Source of the DNA: JBFKQC01 sp041627895
GTDB taxonomy: Bacteria > Pseudomonadota > Alphaproteobacteria > Rhodobacterales > Rhodobacteraceae
Direction of reading: 5' to 3'
Length of the DNA: 17,387 bases
Assembly: GCA_041627895.1 (NCBI GenBank)
Contig: JBFKQC010000081.1
Span: 1-17,387 of the forward strand
Below the pieces are notes generated by a model. The model saw only the letters and a list, made by a program, of their open reading frames with translations, made no database searches and was not told the DNA's origin. Numbering within the stretch: position 1 is the stretch's first letter; each line of letters begins with the position of its first letter. The position numbers and the translations under genes were made by a program. Shown here piece after piece: positions 6,842 through 12,866 of this stretch.

Positions 6842-7519
6842 TCAGCCGGCTCCCGCCCCGCCATAGGCCGCAAGCCCCGCGCGCCCGTTCGGCGTCAGCG
6901 CGTAGACGCCGGTCGAGACCCGCTCGAACCAGCCGTAATGATCGTCCGCCATAATCCGCGTCGCCCGTGCGACCCCGGTCGCACGCGCCACGGTCGCCCC
7001 CTTGGCGGCGCCGTGTTCGGCCAGATAGCTCGCGATCCGCACCGCATCCTGCCGGTAGGCGGTGACCAGGCCGGCCCGCGTCGCGCCGCCCTGTGACGGA
7101 TCGCCCTCGCGCCGGGCGAACTCGCGCAGCAGCCGGCCCCTCCGCACCGCCGACTTGCGCGGCGCGTGGGACCCCGGGTCCCAATGCACCTCGACCAGCC
7201 CGTCGGAAAGCCGCACCGTGATCAGCCCCAGCCCCAGCCTGCGGCAAAGCGCCAGGTTGTTCTTCAGCGCGCCGGTGAACCGCCGCCCCGACCCGCGCGG
7301 CACCGCCAGATAGACCGCATCCGAAAGCGCCAGCCGCGCCACGCCCTGATGAAAGAGCGCCAGCGAGAACCCCGCTTTCAGCTCAACGATCACCGGGTCC
7401 GCGCCGTCGCGGCACGCGACCACGTCCGCCGGCCCGACCTCGCCCTTCACCTCGTAGCCCTGGGCCTCGAGGAACGCCTTCACCGGCGGATAAAGATCAG
7501 TCTCGCTGAGGCCCCCCAT
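6842..7519 (-). CDS. DUF2161 domain protein, putative PD-(D/E)XK phosphodiesterase
   Basis: A 225-residue protein that I recognise as DUF2161, a family described as a putative PD-(D/E)XK phosphodiesterase. It opens with ETDLYPPVKAFLEAQGYEV, then GPADVVACR followed by DPVIVELKAG, which gives the D...ExK pattern of the nuclease core within the first 55 residues. AVYLAVP and a basic, wHTH-like C-terminal half (ATGVARATRIMADDHYGWF) follow. No biological role is established for the family as far as I know. The ATG at 7519 is chosen over a TTG at 7555 because it places the conserved LYPPVK block near the N-terminus; its ribosome site is weak. It is divergent from the pyrophosphatase gene and convergent with the sugar cluster. 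Confidence 0.8.
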   Translation of the reverse strand: MGGLSETDLYPPVKAFLEAQGYEVKGEVGPADVVACRDGADPVIVELKAGFSLALFHQGVARLALSDAVYLAVPRGSGRRFTGALKNNLALCRRLGLGLITVRLSDGLVEVHWDPGSHAPRKSAVRRGRLLREFARREGDPSQGGATRAGLVTAYRQDAVRIASYLAEHGAAKGATVARATGVARATRIMADDHYGWFERVSTGVYALTPNGRAGLAAYGGAGAG

Positions 7520-7548
7520 GGGCGACACTCGACCGCAATCCGCCCCCC

Positions 7549-7577
7549 GTGACAACCCCGCCCCGCCCCGCTATTGA
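7549..7577 (+). promoter_or_regulatory. Possible promoter of the pyrophosphatase gene
   Basis: GTGACA (7549-7554, five of six to TTGACA) and TATTGA (7572-7577, four of six to TATAAT) are separated by 17 bases, which would place transcription start about 30 bases ahead of the ATG at 7617. Spacing is ideal, but the -10 match is modest. Confidence 0.3.
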
Positions 7578-7616
7578 GACGCGCAATTCCTCCCCCTTCG
7601 AACGACGGACAGCGAA

Positions 7617-8537
7617 ATGACCATCAAAGTCTTCGGCCACAGGTCTCCCGACACCGATTCCACCGGATCGCCGATCATCTGGGCCTGGTACCTGAACGAG
7701 CACCGCGGCCAGAAGGCCGAGGCGGTGCTGTTGGGCGAACCCGGTACCGAGGCCGCCTTCGTCCTGAAACGCTGGGACCTGCCGAAGCCGCGGATCATCG
7801 ACGGCGTCGCCCCTGGCGAAAAGGTGGTGATCGTCGACACCAACAATCCCGCCGAACTTCCCGAGGGCATCAACGACGCCGACATCGTCCAGATCATCGA
7901 CCACCACAAGCTGACCGGCGGGCTGCAGACCGCGGGCCCGATCGACATCACGATCAAGCCGCTGGCCTGCACCGCGACCATCATGCACAACCTGATGGGC
8001 CCGAACGCCGCGAAGATGCCCGACTGGATCAAGGGCACGATGCTCAGCTGCATCCTCTCCGACACGCTCGAATTCCGCTCGCCCACGACCACACACCAGG
8101 ACCGCGAACTCGCCGAGGAACTGGCCTCCGATCTCGGCCTCTCGATCCCAGACTACGCCGCCGAGCTCTTCGCGGCGAAATCCGACGTCTCGGCGTTTTC
8201 GGATGCCGAGCTTTTGCGGACGGATTCCAAGGAATACGAGGTCGGCGGCAAGCGGTTCCGCGTCTCGGTTCTGGAAACCACCACGCCCGGCCTCGTGCTC
8301 GGCCGCAAGGACGGCCTGATGGCCGCGATGGCGGATGTGGCGGCAGAGGACGGCGCGGATCAGGTGCTGCTGTTCGTCGTCGACATCCTGAACGAAGAGG
8401 CGACGCTCCTGGTTCCGAACGCGCTGGTCAGGACCGTGGCCGAGAAAAGCTTCGGCGCCAGCGTCACCGGCGACACGGTGGTCCTGCCCGGCATCATGAG
8501 CCGCAAGAAACAGATCATCCCGAACCTCAAGGTCTGA
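7617..8537 (+). CDS. ppaC: Manganese-dependent inorganic pyrophosphatase (family II, DHH)
   Basis: A 306-residue family II pyrophosphatase that hydrolyses PPi to two phosphates in the cytosol. The DHH-domain metal motifs are all present: GHRSPDTDS (residues 7-15; His8, Asp12, Asp14), VDTNNP with Asp74, IDHHKL (94-99; Asp95-His96-His97) and LSDTLEF with Asp149. The C-terminal DHHA2 domain carries the substrate-binding SRKKQI (295-300). Length matches the family (about 305-310). It replaces or supplements the family I enzyme (Ppa) usual in proteobacteria. It stands alone between a divergent DUF2161 gene and a 281-bp non-coding gap, so it is probably monocistronic. Confidence 0.96.
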   Translation: MTIKVFGHRSPDTDSTGSPIIWAWYLNEHRGQKAEAVLLGEPGTEAAFVLKRWDLPKPRIIDGVAPGEKVVIVDTNNPAELPEGINDADIVQIIDHHKLTGGLQTAGPIDITIKPLACTATIMHNLMGPNAAKMPDWIKGTMLSCILSDTLEFRSPTTTHQDRELAEELASDLGLSIPDYAAELFAAKSDVSAFSDAELLRTDSKEYEVGGKRFRVSVLETTTPGLVLGRKDGLMAAMADVAAEDGADQVLLFVVDILNEEATLLVPNALVRTVAEKSFGASVTGDTVVLPGIMSRKKQIIPNLKV

Positions 8538-8580
8538 CACCGCCGCGCAGCCGTTCCGCCGCGCCGCCGGGTCCGGGCGC

Positions 8581-8705
8581 CGGTCCCGTGCTTCTTCGCG
8601 TCGGAAATACGCATGGCACCGCGCCCGAAACCGGCGATCCGGTCCCGTCCCGGCGTCGCGTCGGAACCGGCTGCATGGACTCGCGCGGAAGCGCGCATTT
8701 TGATA
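8581..8705 (+). repeat. Dispersed intergenic repeat, copy A (downstream of ppaC)
   Basis: The first 37 bases (8581-8617) match 15381-15417 at 33 of 37 positions, with CGGTCCCG, GCTTCTTC and ATACGCATGGC shared exactly. Weaker similarity continues: GGCGATCCG, a GGCGTCGC.TCG block and a small GC hairpin (GCGCGG.AGCGC followed by CATT) appear in the same order in both copies. Both copies lie just after a plus-strand housekeeping gene, in the same orientation. Where the matching minus-strand frames differ, the changes are all amino-acid changing, so the similarity looks like a nucleic-acid element and not a conserved peptide. The family of this repeat is unknown to me. Confidence 0.6.
8682..8701 (+). 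terminator. Possible terminator of ppaC
   Basis: CGCGC (8682-8686), GGAA loop (8687-8690) and GCGCG (8691-8695) form a compact 5-bp hairpin with a GNRA-type loop, followed by CATTTT (8696-8701). It lies about 145 bases past the ppaC stop and within repeat copy A. Short T-run, so moderate confidence only. Confidence 0.38.
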
Positions 8706-8748
8706 CCAGCCGGCCGATCCGAACCGCGCCGCAAATGCTGCACTGCAG

Positions 8749-8792
8749 TACCGACGTGATACCGACGTAATACCGACGCGATACCGCACGCC
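8749..8792 (+). repeat. Tandem 11-bp repeat upstream of the HAD gene
   Basis: Three 11-bp units TACCGACGTGA (8749-8759), TACCGACGTAA (8760-8770) and TACCGACGCGA (8771-8781) are joined head to tail, followed by a degenerate fourth TACCGCACGCC (8782-8792). The array ends 26 bases before the HAD gene ATG. A period near one helical turn would place repeated sites on one DNA face, which fits a cooperative protein-binding site; simple slippage duplication is the alternative. Confidence 0.6.
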
Positions 8793-8818
8793 GTTTTTCA
8801 CCCCGAAAGGCCCCTCGC

Positions 8819-9691
8819 ATGACCCGCATCGTCAACGCTCTTTCCGAGATTTCCGACCGCTACGACGTGGTGTTCTGCGACCTCTGGGGATGCCTGCACA
8901 ACGGGCGCGAACCCTTCCCGTCCGCCGTCGAGGCGCTCCGTTCCTTCAAGGCCAGGGGCGGCACGGTGCTGCTTCTGACCAACGCGCCGCGGCCCCGCGC
9001 CGAGGTCGCCGGACAGCTCGACCGGATCGGCGTGCCGGACGATTGCTGGGACGTGATCGTCACCTCCGGCGACGCCGCGCGGGCCGCGATGTTCGAGGGC
9101 GCGGTCGGCTCGAAGGTCTGGTTCATCGGCTACGAACATGACCTCGCCGTTTTCGAACCCCTTCATATCATTGACAAACCCGTCGATGTGCAGCGTGTGG
9201 CGCTGGATCAGGCCGAGGGCATCGTCTGCTGCGGCCCCGAAGACCCTTATGCCGATCCGTCGGTCTACCGGCCACAGTTCCTCTATGCCAAGCAGAAGGG
9301 CATGAAGCTGCTGTGCTTCAACCCCGACATCGTGGTCGATTTCGGCGACCGCCGGCAATGGTGCGCCGGCGCGCTGGCAGAGCTTTACACCGAAATGGGC
9401 GGGCAATCGCTCTATTTCGGCAAGCCGCACCCGCCGATCTACGACCTCGCGCACCGCCGGCTCGCCGCGCTGGGAAAGGATTTCCCGAATGCGCGTATCC
9501 TGGCCATCGGCGACGGCATCCGAACCGACGTCGCCGGCGCCATGGGCGAGGACATCGACGCGCTTTTCGTCACCGGCGGTCTCGCGGCCGAGGACACGGG
9601 CACGGTCGAACAGCCCGATCCGGACAAGCTGACGGACTACCTCGAACGGGAACAATACGATCCGCTCTATTCCATCGGCTTCCTGCGTTGA
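8819..9691 (+). CDS. TIGR01459-type HAD-superfamily class IIA hydrolase
   Basis: A 290-residue HAD IIA protein of the kind annotated as TIGR01459. Motif I is VVFCDLWGCLHNG (residues 17-29) with nucleophile Asp21; motif II is LLTNAPRP (52-59); motif III Lys202 lies in YFGKPHPP; motif IV is IGDGIRTDVAGA (230-241) with Asp232 and Asp237. The second Asp of the usual DxD is Trp23, a form I recall as characteristic of this family. The substrate is not known; related class IIA enzymes are sugar-phosphate or nucleotide phosphatases (NagD, phosphoglycolate phosphatase). GAAAGG precedes the ATG at 8819. The 281-bp upstream gap and following AT-rich gap suggest a single-gene transcript. Confidence 0.85.
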   Translation: MTRIVNALSEISDRYDVVFCDLWGCLHNGREPFPSAVEALRSFKARGGTVLLLTNAPRPRAEVAGQLDRIGVPDDCWDVIVTSGDAARAAMFEGAVGSKVWFIGYEHDLAVFEPLHIIDKPVDVQRVALDQAEGIVCCGPEDPYADPSVYRPQFLYAKQKGMKLLCFNPDIVVDFGDRRQWCAGALAELYTEMGGQSLYFGKPHPPIYDLAHRRLAALGKDFPNARILAIGDGIRTDVAGAMGEDIDALFVTGGLAAEDTGTVEQPDPDKLTDYLEREQYDPLYSIGFLR

Positions 9692-9693
9692 CA

Positions 9694-9708
9694 TTATTGG
9701 CGCAATAA
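9694..9708. promoter_or_regulatory. AT-rich inverted repeat ahead of the MaoC gene
   Basis: TTATTG (9694-9699), spacer GCG, CAATAA (9703-9708) is a perfect 6-bp inverted repeat in an unusually AT-rich 122-bp gap. It starts three bases after the HAD stop. It could be an operator for the MaoC promoter (the region 9711-9739 has TTTCAA, 17 bases, TAAAAA as a weak promoter candidate), or a very weak hairpin at the end of the HAD transcript. Confidence 0.3.
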
Positions 9709-9813
9709 AGTTTCAAGAAAACCATACTCTGACTAAAAAAATTGCTTCTGCGATTGCATCATGTGCCCCGCCCGTCTATGCTGCATCGCAACATGAACGA
9801 GGGATCCGACGCC

Positions 9814-10257
9814 ATGCTCGACAACCTGCCCCGCGGCACGATCTGCATCGAGGATCTGGAAATCGGCATGCGCCGGTATCTGCAGAAAGAGGTCACGGAC
9901 CGCGACATCCAGCTCTTCGCCGAGGTCTCGACCGACTGCAATCCGGTGCACATGGACGACGTTTATGCCCGCGACACGATCTTCGACGGGCGGATTGCCC
10001 ACGGCATGCTGACCGCTTCGCTGATCTCGGCGGTGATCGGCGAGCAACTTCCAGGCCACGGCACCGTTTATCTAGGCCAGACCCTGAAATTCATGGCTCC
10101 CGTGCGCCCCGGCGACATGGTCTATGCCGAGGTCGAGGTGCGCGAAATCGACCATGCCCGCCGCCGCGTGACCCTTGATTGTCACTGCGCCGTGGGCGAT
10201 ACGGTCGTCCTGAAAGGCGAAGCGCTGGTCCTGGCGCCCAGCCGCAAATTCGACTGA
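9814..10257 (+). CDS. MaoC family dehydratase ((R)-enoyl-CoA hydratase-like)
   Basis: A 147-residue hot-dog-fold protein. The hydratase-2 motif is clear: FAEVSTDCNPVHMDDVYA (residues 35-52) with the catalytic pair Asp41 and His46, then GRIAHGML (59-66). Such enzymes hydrate trans-2-enoyl-CoA to (R)-3-hydroxyacyl-CoA (PhaJ-like) or act on other acyl-CoA esters. The ATG at 9814 is chosen because GAGGGA (9799-9804) sits ahead of it and it gives the usual single-domain length; ATGs at 9742, 9778 and 9793 have no ribosome site. No polyhydroxyalkanoate or fatty-acid gene is next to it, so the pathway is open. RibF starts 32 bases after its stop. Confidence 0.88.
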   Translation: MLDNLPRGTICIEDLEIGMRRYLQKEVTDRDIQLFAEVSTDCNPVHMDDVYARDTIFDGRIAHGMLTASLISAVIGEQLPGHGTVYLGQTLKFMAPVRPGDMVYAEVEVREIDHARRRVTLDCHCAVGDTVVLKGEALVLAPSRKFD

Positions 10258-10263
10258 CGAACC

Positions 10264-10289
10264 GGGGGTTGCGCCCCTGACGGGGGGCG
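10264..10289 (+). promoter_or_regulatory. Two competing hairpins over the ribF ribosome-binding site
   Basis: CGCCCC (10272-10277) can pair with GGGGCG (10284-10289), a 6-bp stem with a 6-base loop that hides the G-rich ribosome site directly ahead of the ribF ATG at 10290. The same CCCC (10274-10277) can instead pair with GGGG (10265-10268). The two folds exclude each other, so the short leader could tune ribF translation, perhaps through translation of maoC upstream. G/C-rich chance pairing is a real alternative. Confidence 0.3.
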
Positions 10290-11231
10290 ATGCGCACCTT
10301 CACCTCATGGACCGGCCTAGGCCCCGCCGACAGGGGCGCCGCCGCCGCCATCGGCAATTTCGACGGCGTTCACATCGGCCACCAGGCGGTGATCGACATC
10401 GCCCGGACCGAGGCGCGGCGGACGGCTGCGCCGCTCGGTATCGTCACCTTCGAGCCGCACCCGCGCGAGGTCTTCGTGCCGGACACGCCGCCGTTCCGCC
10501 TGATGAGCGCCGAGACCAAGGCGCACCGGCTGGACAAGATGGGTGTGGACTGCCTGTACCAGATCGAGTTCGACCGCGGCCTGGCCGGGCTTGCCCCCGA
10601 GGAGTTTGCCCGCGCCGTCCTTGCAGAGGGTCTTGGGCTTGCGCATGTGGTGGTCGGCGCGGATTTCTGCTTTGGCAAGGGCCGGTCCGGCAGTGCCGGC
10701 GACCTTGAGGAATTCGGGAAAACCATGGGGTTCGGCGTGACGGTCGCCGGCATGGTGACGAACGGCGCCGCCCGCGTAAGTTCCACCTCGATCCGCCAGG
10801 CGCTCAGCGACGGCCGGCCCCGCGACGCCGCCGCGATGCTCGGCCACTGGCACCGGATCGACGGCCAGGTGATCCACGGCGACAAGCGCGGCAAGGGGCT
10901 GGGCTTTCCCACCGCGAACATGTCCATCGACCGGCTGCATCCGCCGCGCTTCGGCGTCTACGCGGTCAAGGTCGATGTCCTGACCGGCCCGCATGCCGGC
11001 AGCTACGACGGCGCGGCCAGCATCGGCGTCCGGCCGATGTTCGACGGCGACCGGCCCAACCTGGAAAGCTACATCTTCGATTTCGACGGCGATATCTACG
11101 GCACGCACCTGTCGGTGGCGCTGGTCGAGTACCTGAGGCCCGAGATGAAATTCTCCGGCCTCGACGGCCTGATCGACCAGATGACCGCGGACTGCGCGCA
11201 GGCCCGCGACATCCTGGCTCGCGAGCCATGA
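10290..11231 (+). CDS. ribF: Bifunctional riboflavin kinase / FAD synthetase
   Basis: A 313-residue RibF that phosphorylates riboflavin to FMN and adenylates FMN to FAD. The N-terminal nucleotidyltransferase domain shows IGNFDGVHIGH (residues 21-31), VTFEPHPRE (52-60), ADFCFGKGRSG (124-134) and VSSTSIRQAL (163-172). The C-terminal riboflavin kinase domain shows GDKRGKGLGFPTAN (197-210), FGVYAV (221-226) and a closing VEYLRPEMKFSGLDGLIDQM block. Length is normal. Its TGA overlaps the next ATG as ATGA, so it is translationally coupled to the YcgN-family gene. A G-rich leader with possible competing hairpins precedes the ATG; no FMN riboswitch is seen. Confidence 0.96.
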   Translation: MRTFTSWTGLGPADRGAAAAIGNFDGVHIGHQAVIDIARTEARRTAAPLGIVTFEPHPREVFVPDTPPFRLMSAETKAHRLDKMGVDCLYQIEFDRGLAGLAPEEFARAVLAEGLGLAHVVVGADFCFGKGRSGSAGDLEEFGKTMGFGVTVAGMVTNGAARVSSTSIRQALSDGRPRDAAAMLGHWHRIDGQVIHGDKRGKGLGFPTANMSIDRLHPPRFGVYAVKVDVLTGPHAGSYDGAASIGVRPMFDGDRPNLESYIFDFDGDIYGTHLSVALVEYLRPEMKFSGLDGLIDQMTADCAQARDILAREP

Positions 11232-11698
11232 AGGACCCGATCCGGCGCGACGGCCTGCGCGACCGGTTCTGGGAGCGCGTGCCGCTGAAGAACCTCACCA
11301 GCCGCGAATGGGAGGCGCTTTGCGACGGCTGCGGCAAGTGCTGCCTGAACAAGCTCGAAGACCCCGAAACGAACGAGGTCGCCTTCACCCGCATCGCCTG
11401 CCGGCTGCTGGATGACGAGACCTGCCGCTGCGCGCATTACGACGTGCGCAAGCAGATCGTGCCGGAATGCGTCGTGCTGACGCCCGGCAACATCGCCGAG
11501 ATCGCCTATTGGATGCCCGAGACCTGCGCCTACCGGCTGGTCTACGAGGGCAAGCCGCTCTACGACTGGCATCCGCTTGTTTCGGGCGACCCGCAGACGG
11601 TGCACAAGGCCGGCGTTTCGGTTCTGGGCTGGACCGTGCCGGAATTCGACGTGCCGGAAGAGGACTGGGAAGACTACGTGATCGAGGACCCGCTCTGA
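11228..11698 (+). CDS. YcgN/UPF0260 family cysteine-cluster protein
   Basis: A 156-residue YcgN-family (UPF0260, YkgJ/CxxCxxCC-type) protein. The N-terminal cluster is LCDGCGKCCL, giving Cys32, Cys35, Cys38 and Cys39; further cysteines are at 58, 66, 68, 81 and 100, in the spacing expected for a metal-binding (zinc or Fe-S) protein. Conserved family text includes FWERVPLKNLTSREWEALCDG and LTPGNIAEIAYWMPETCAYRL in shorter pieces. The function is unknown. It is coupled to ribF through an ATGA overlap, so the two products are probably made together, though a flavin link is only suggested by this context. Confidence 0.92.
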   Translation: MKDPIRRDGLRDRFWERVPLKNLTSREWEALCDGCGKCCLNKLEDPETNEVAFTRIACRLLDDETCRCAHYDVRKQIVPECVVLTPGNIAEIAYWMPETCAYRLVYEGKPLYDWHPLVSGDPQTVHKAGVSVLGWTVPEFDVPEEDWEDYVIEDPL

Positions 11699-11819
11699 CG
11701 CCGGTTCGCGCCCGTGCCTTCCTGGCCGGCGGCGGCGGCGCCGCGGACGACGCGCGCCGCGATTGCCAGCCGCGCACCGATATGGTCTCTGGGCGCAACA
11801 ACCGCAACGGATTCCGTCC

Positions 11820-12866
11820 ATGTTCTTTGCCTCCGACAACGCATCGCCCGCGCATCCCGCCATTCTTCAGGCGCTGGCCGAGGCCAATGCCGGGTATGTG
11901 GAAAGCTACGGCGACGACCCCGTGACGGACGAGGTGCACGGCCGCATCCGCGAGGTGTTCGAGGCACCAAATGCCGCCGTCCACCTGATCGCCACCGGCA
12001 CCGCGGCCAACGCCACTGTGCTGGCGACCCTGGCGCGGCCCTGGGACACGATCTATTGCTCGCAATTCGCCCATATCCAGGTCGACGAGTGCAACGCCCC
12101 GGAATTCTTCACCGGCGGCGCCAAGCTGACGCTGGTTCCGGGCGAGGCCGGCAAGTTCACCGCCGAGGCGCTGCGCAAGACCATCGCCGCCGGCCCGGTG
12201 CACGGGCTTCACGGCCCCCAGCGCGGCCCTGTCTCGATCACCCAGGTCAGCGATTGCGGCACCGTCTTCACGCTGGACGAGATCGCCGCGATTGCCGAGG
12301 TCGCACATGGCTTCGGGCTGCCCCTGCACATGGACGGCGCGCGGTTCGCCAACGCGATGGTGGCCCTGGGCGCCACCCCCGCCGAGATGTCATGGAAGGC
12401 CGGGGTCGACGCGCTTTGCTTCGGGGGCACCAAGAACGGGCTATTCGCCGGTGAGGCGGTGATCTTCTTCGACCCGAAACACAGCTGGGAATTCGAGCTG
12501 CGCCGCAAGCGCGCCGGGCACCTGTTTTCCAAGAACCGGTTCCTGTCGGCGCAGTTCCGGGGATACCTGCGCGATGACCTCTGGCTGACCCTGGCGCGCG
12601 ACGCCAACGCCGCCGCGGCAAGGCTGGTGGCCGGAATGCAGGACGTCGCGGGCGTCGCGTTCACCTGGACCCCGCAGGCCAACATCGTCTTCGCCGCCTT
12701 CCCCGCCGCGACGCATCGGCGGCTGCTGGCCGCGGGCGCGGATTACGAAGTGATCGGCGACCTCGACGCCGCCGCGGACGACGACGCGGTCGGCTCGCGG
12801 CTGGTCTGCTCGTGGTGCACGGAAGATACCGATATCGACCGCTTTCTGGATGTTCTCAGCGGCTGA
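11820..12866 (+). CDS. ltaE: Low-specificity L-threonine aldolase
   Basis: A 348-residue fold-type I PLP enzyme that cleaves L-threonine (and allo-threonine) to glycine and acetaldehyde. It starts with FASDNASPAHPAI, has SYGDDPVT (residues 29-36), a PLP-ring His85 in FAHIQVDE, PLHMDGARFANAM with Asp172 binding the PLP nitrogen, and FGGTKNGLFAGEA with Lys205 as the PLP lysine. Length and motif order match the family. The ATG at 11820 fits homologues; an extension to 11763 is open but not conserved-looking. Its 3' end overlaps the convergent hydrolase gene by 11 bases. The related beta-hydroxyaspartate aldolase and phenylserine aldolase cannot be excluded; the symbol is by family similarity. 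Confidence 0.9.
   Translation: MFFASDNASPAHPAILQALAEANAGYVESYGDDPVTDEVHGRIREVFEAPNAAVHLIATGTAANATVLATLARPWDTIYCSQFAHIQVDECNAPEFFTGGAKLTLVPGEAGKFTAEALRKTIAAGPVHGLHGPQRGPVSITQVSDCGTVFTLDEIAAIAEVAHGFGLPLHMDGARFANAMVALGATPAEMSWKAGVDALCFGGTKNGLFAGEAVIFFDPKHSWEFELRRKRAGHLFSKNRFLSAQFRGYLRDDLWLTLARDANAAAARLVAGMQDVAGVAFTWTPQANIVFAAFPAATHRRLLAAGADYEVIGDLDAAADDDAVGSRLVCSWCTEDTDIDRFLDVLSG

Noticed and set aside
8575..8617. Possible small conserved peptide on the minus strand (MRI.D.KK.GTG in both repeat copies)
   Set aside because: Differences between the two copies all change the amino acid, no ribosome site precedes it, and the downstream sequences diverge; a nucleic-acid repeat explains it better.
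10258..10289. FMN riboswitch ahead of ribF
   Set aside because: The gap is 32 bases, far too short for the aptamer, and no conserved RFN element sequence is seen in or before it.
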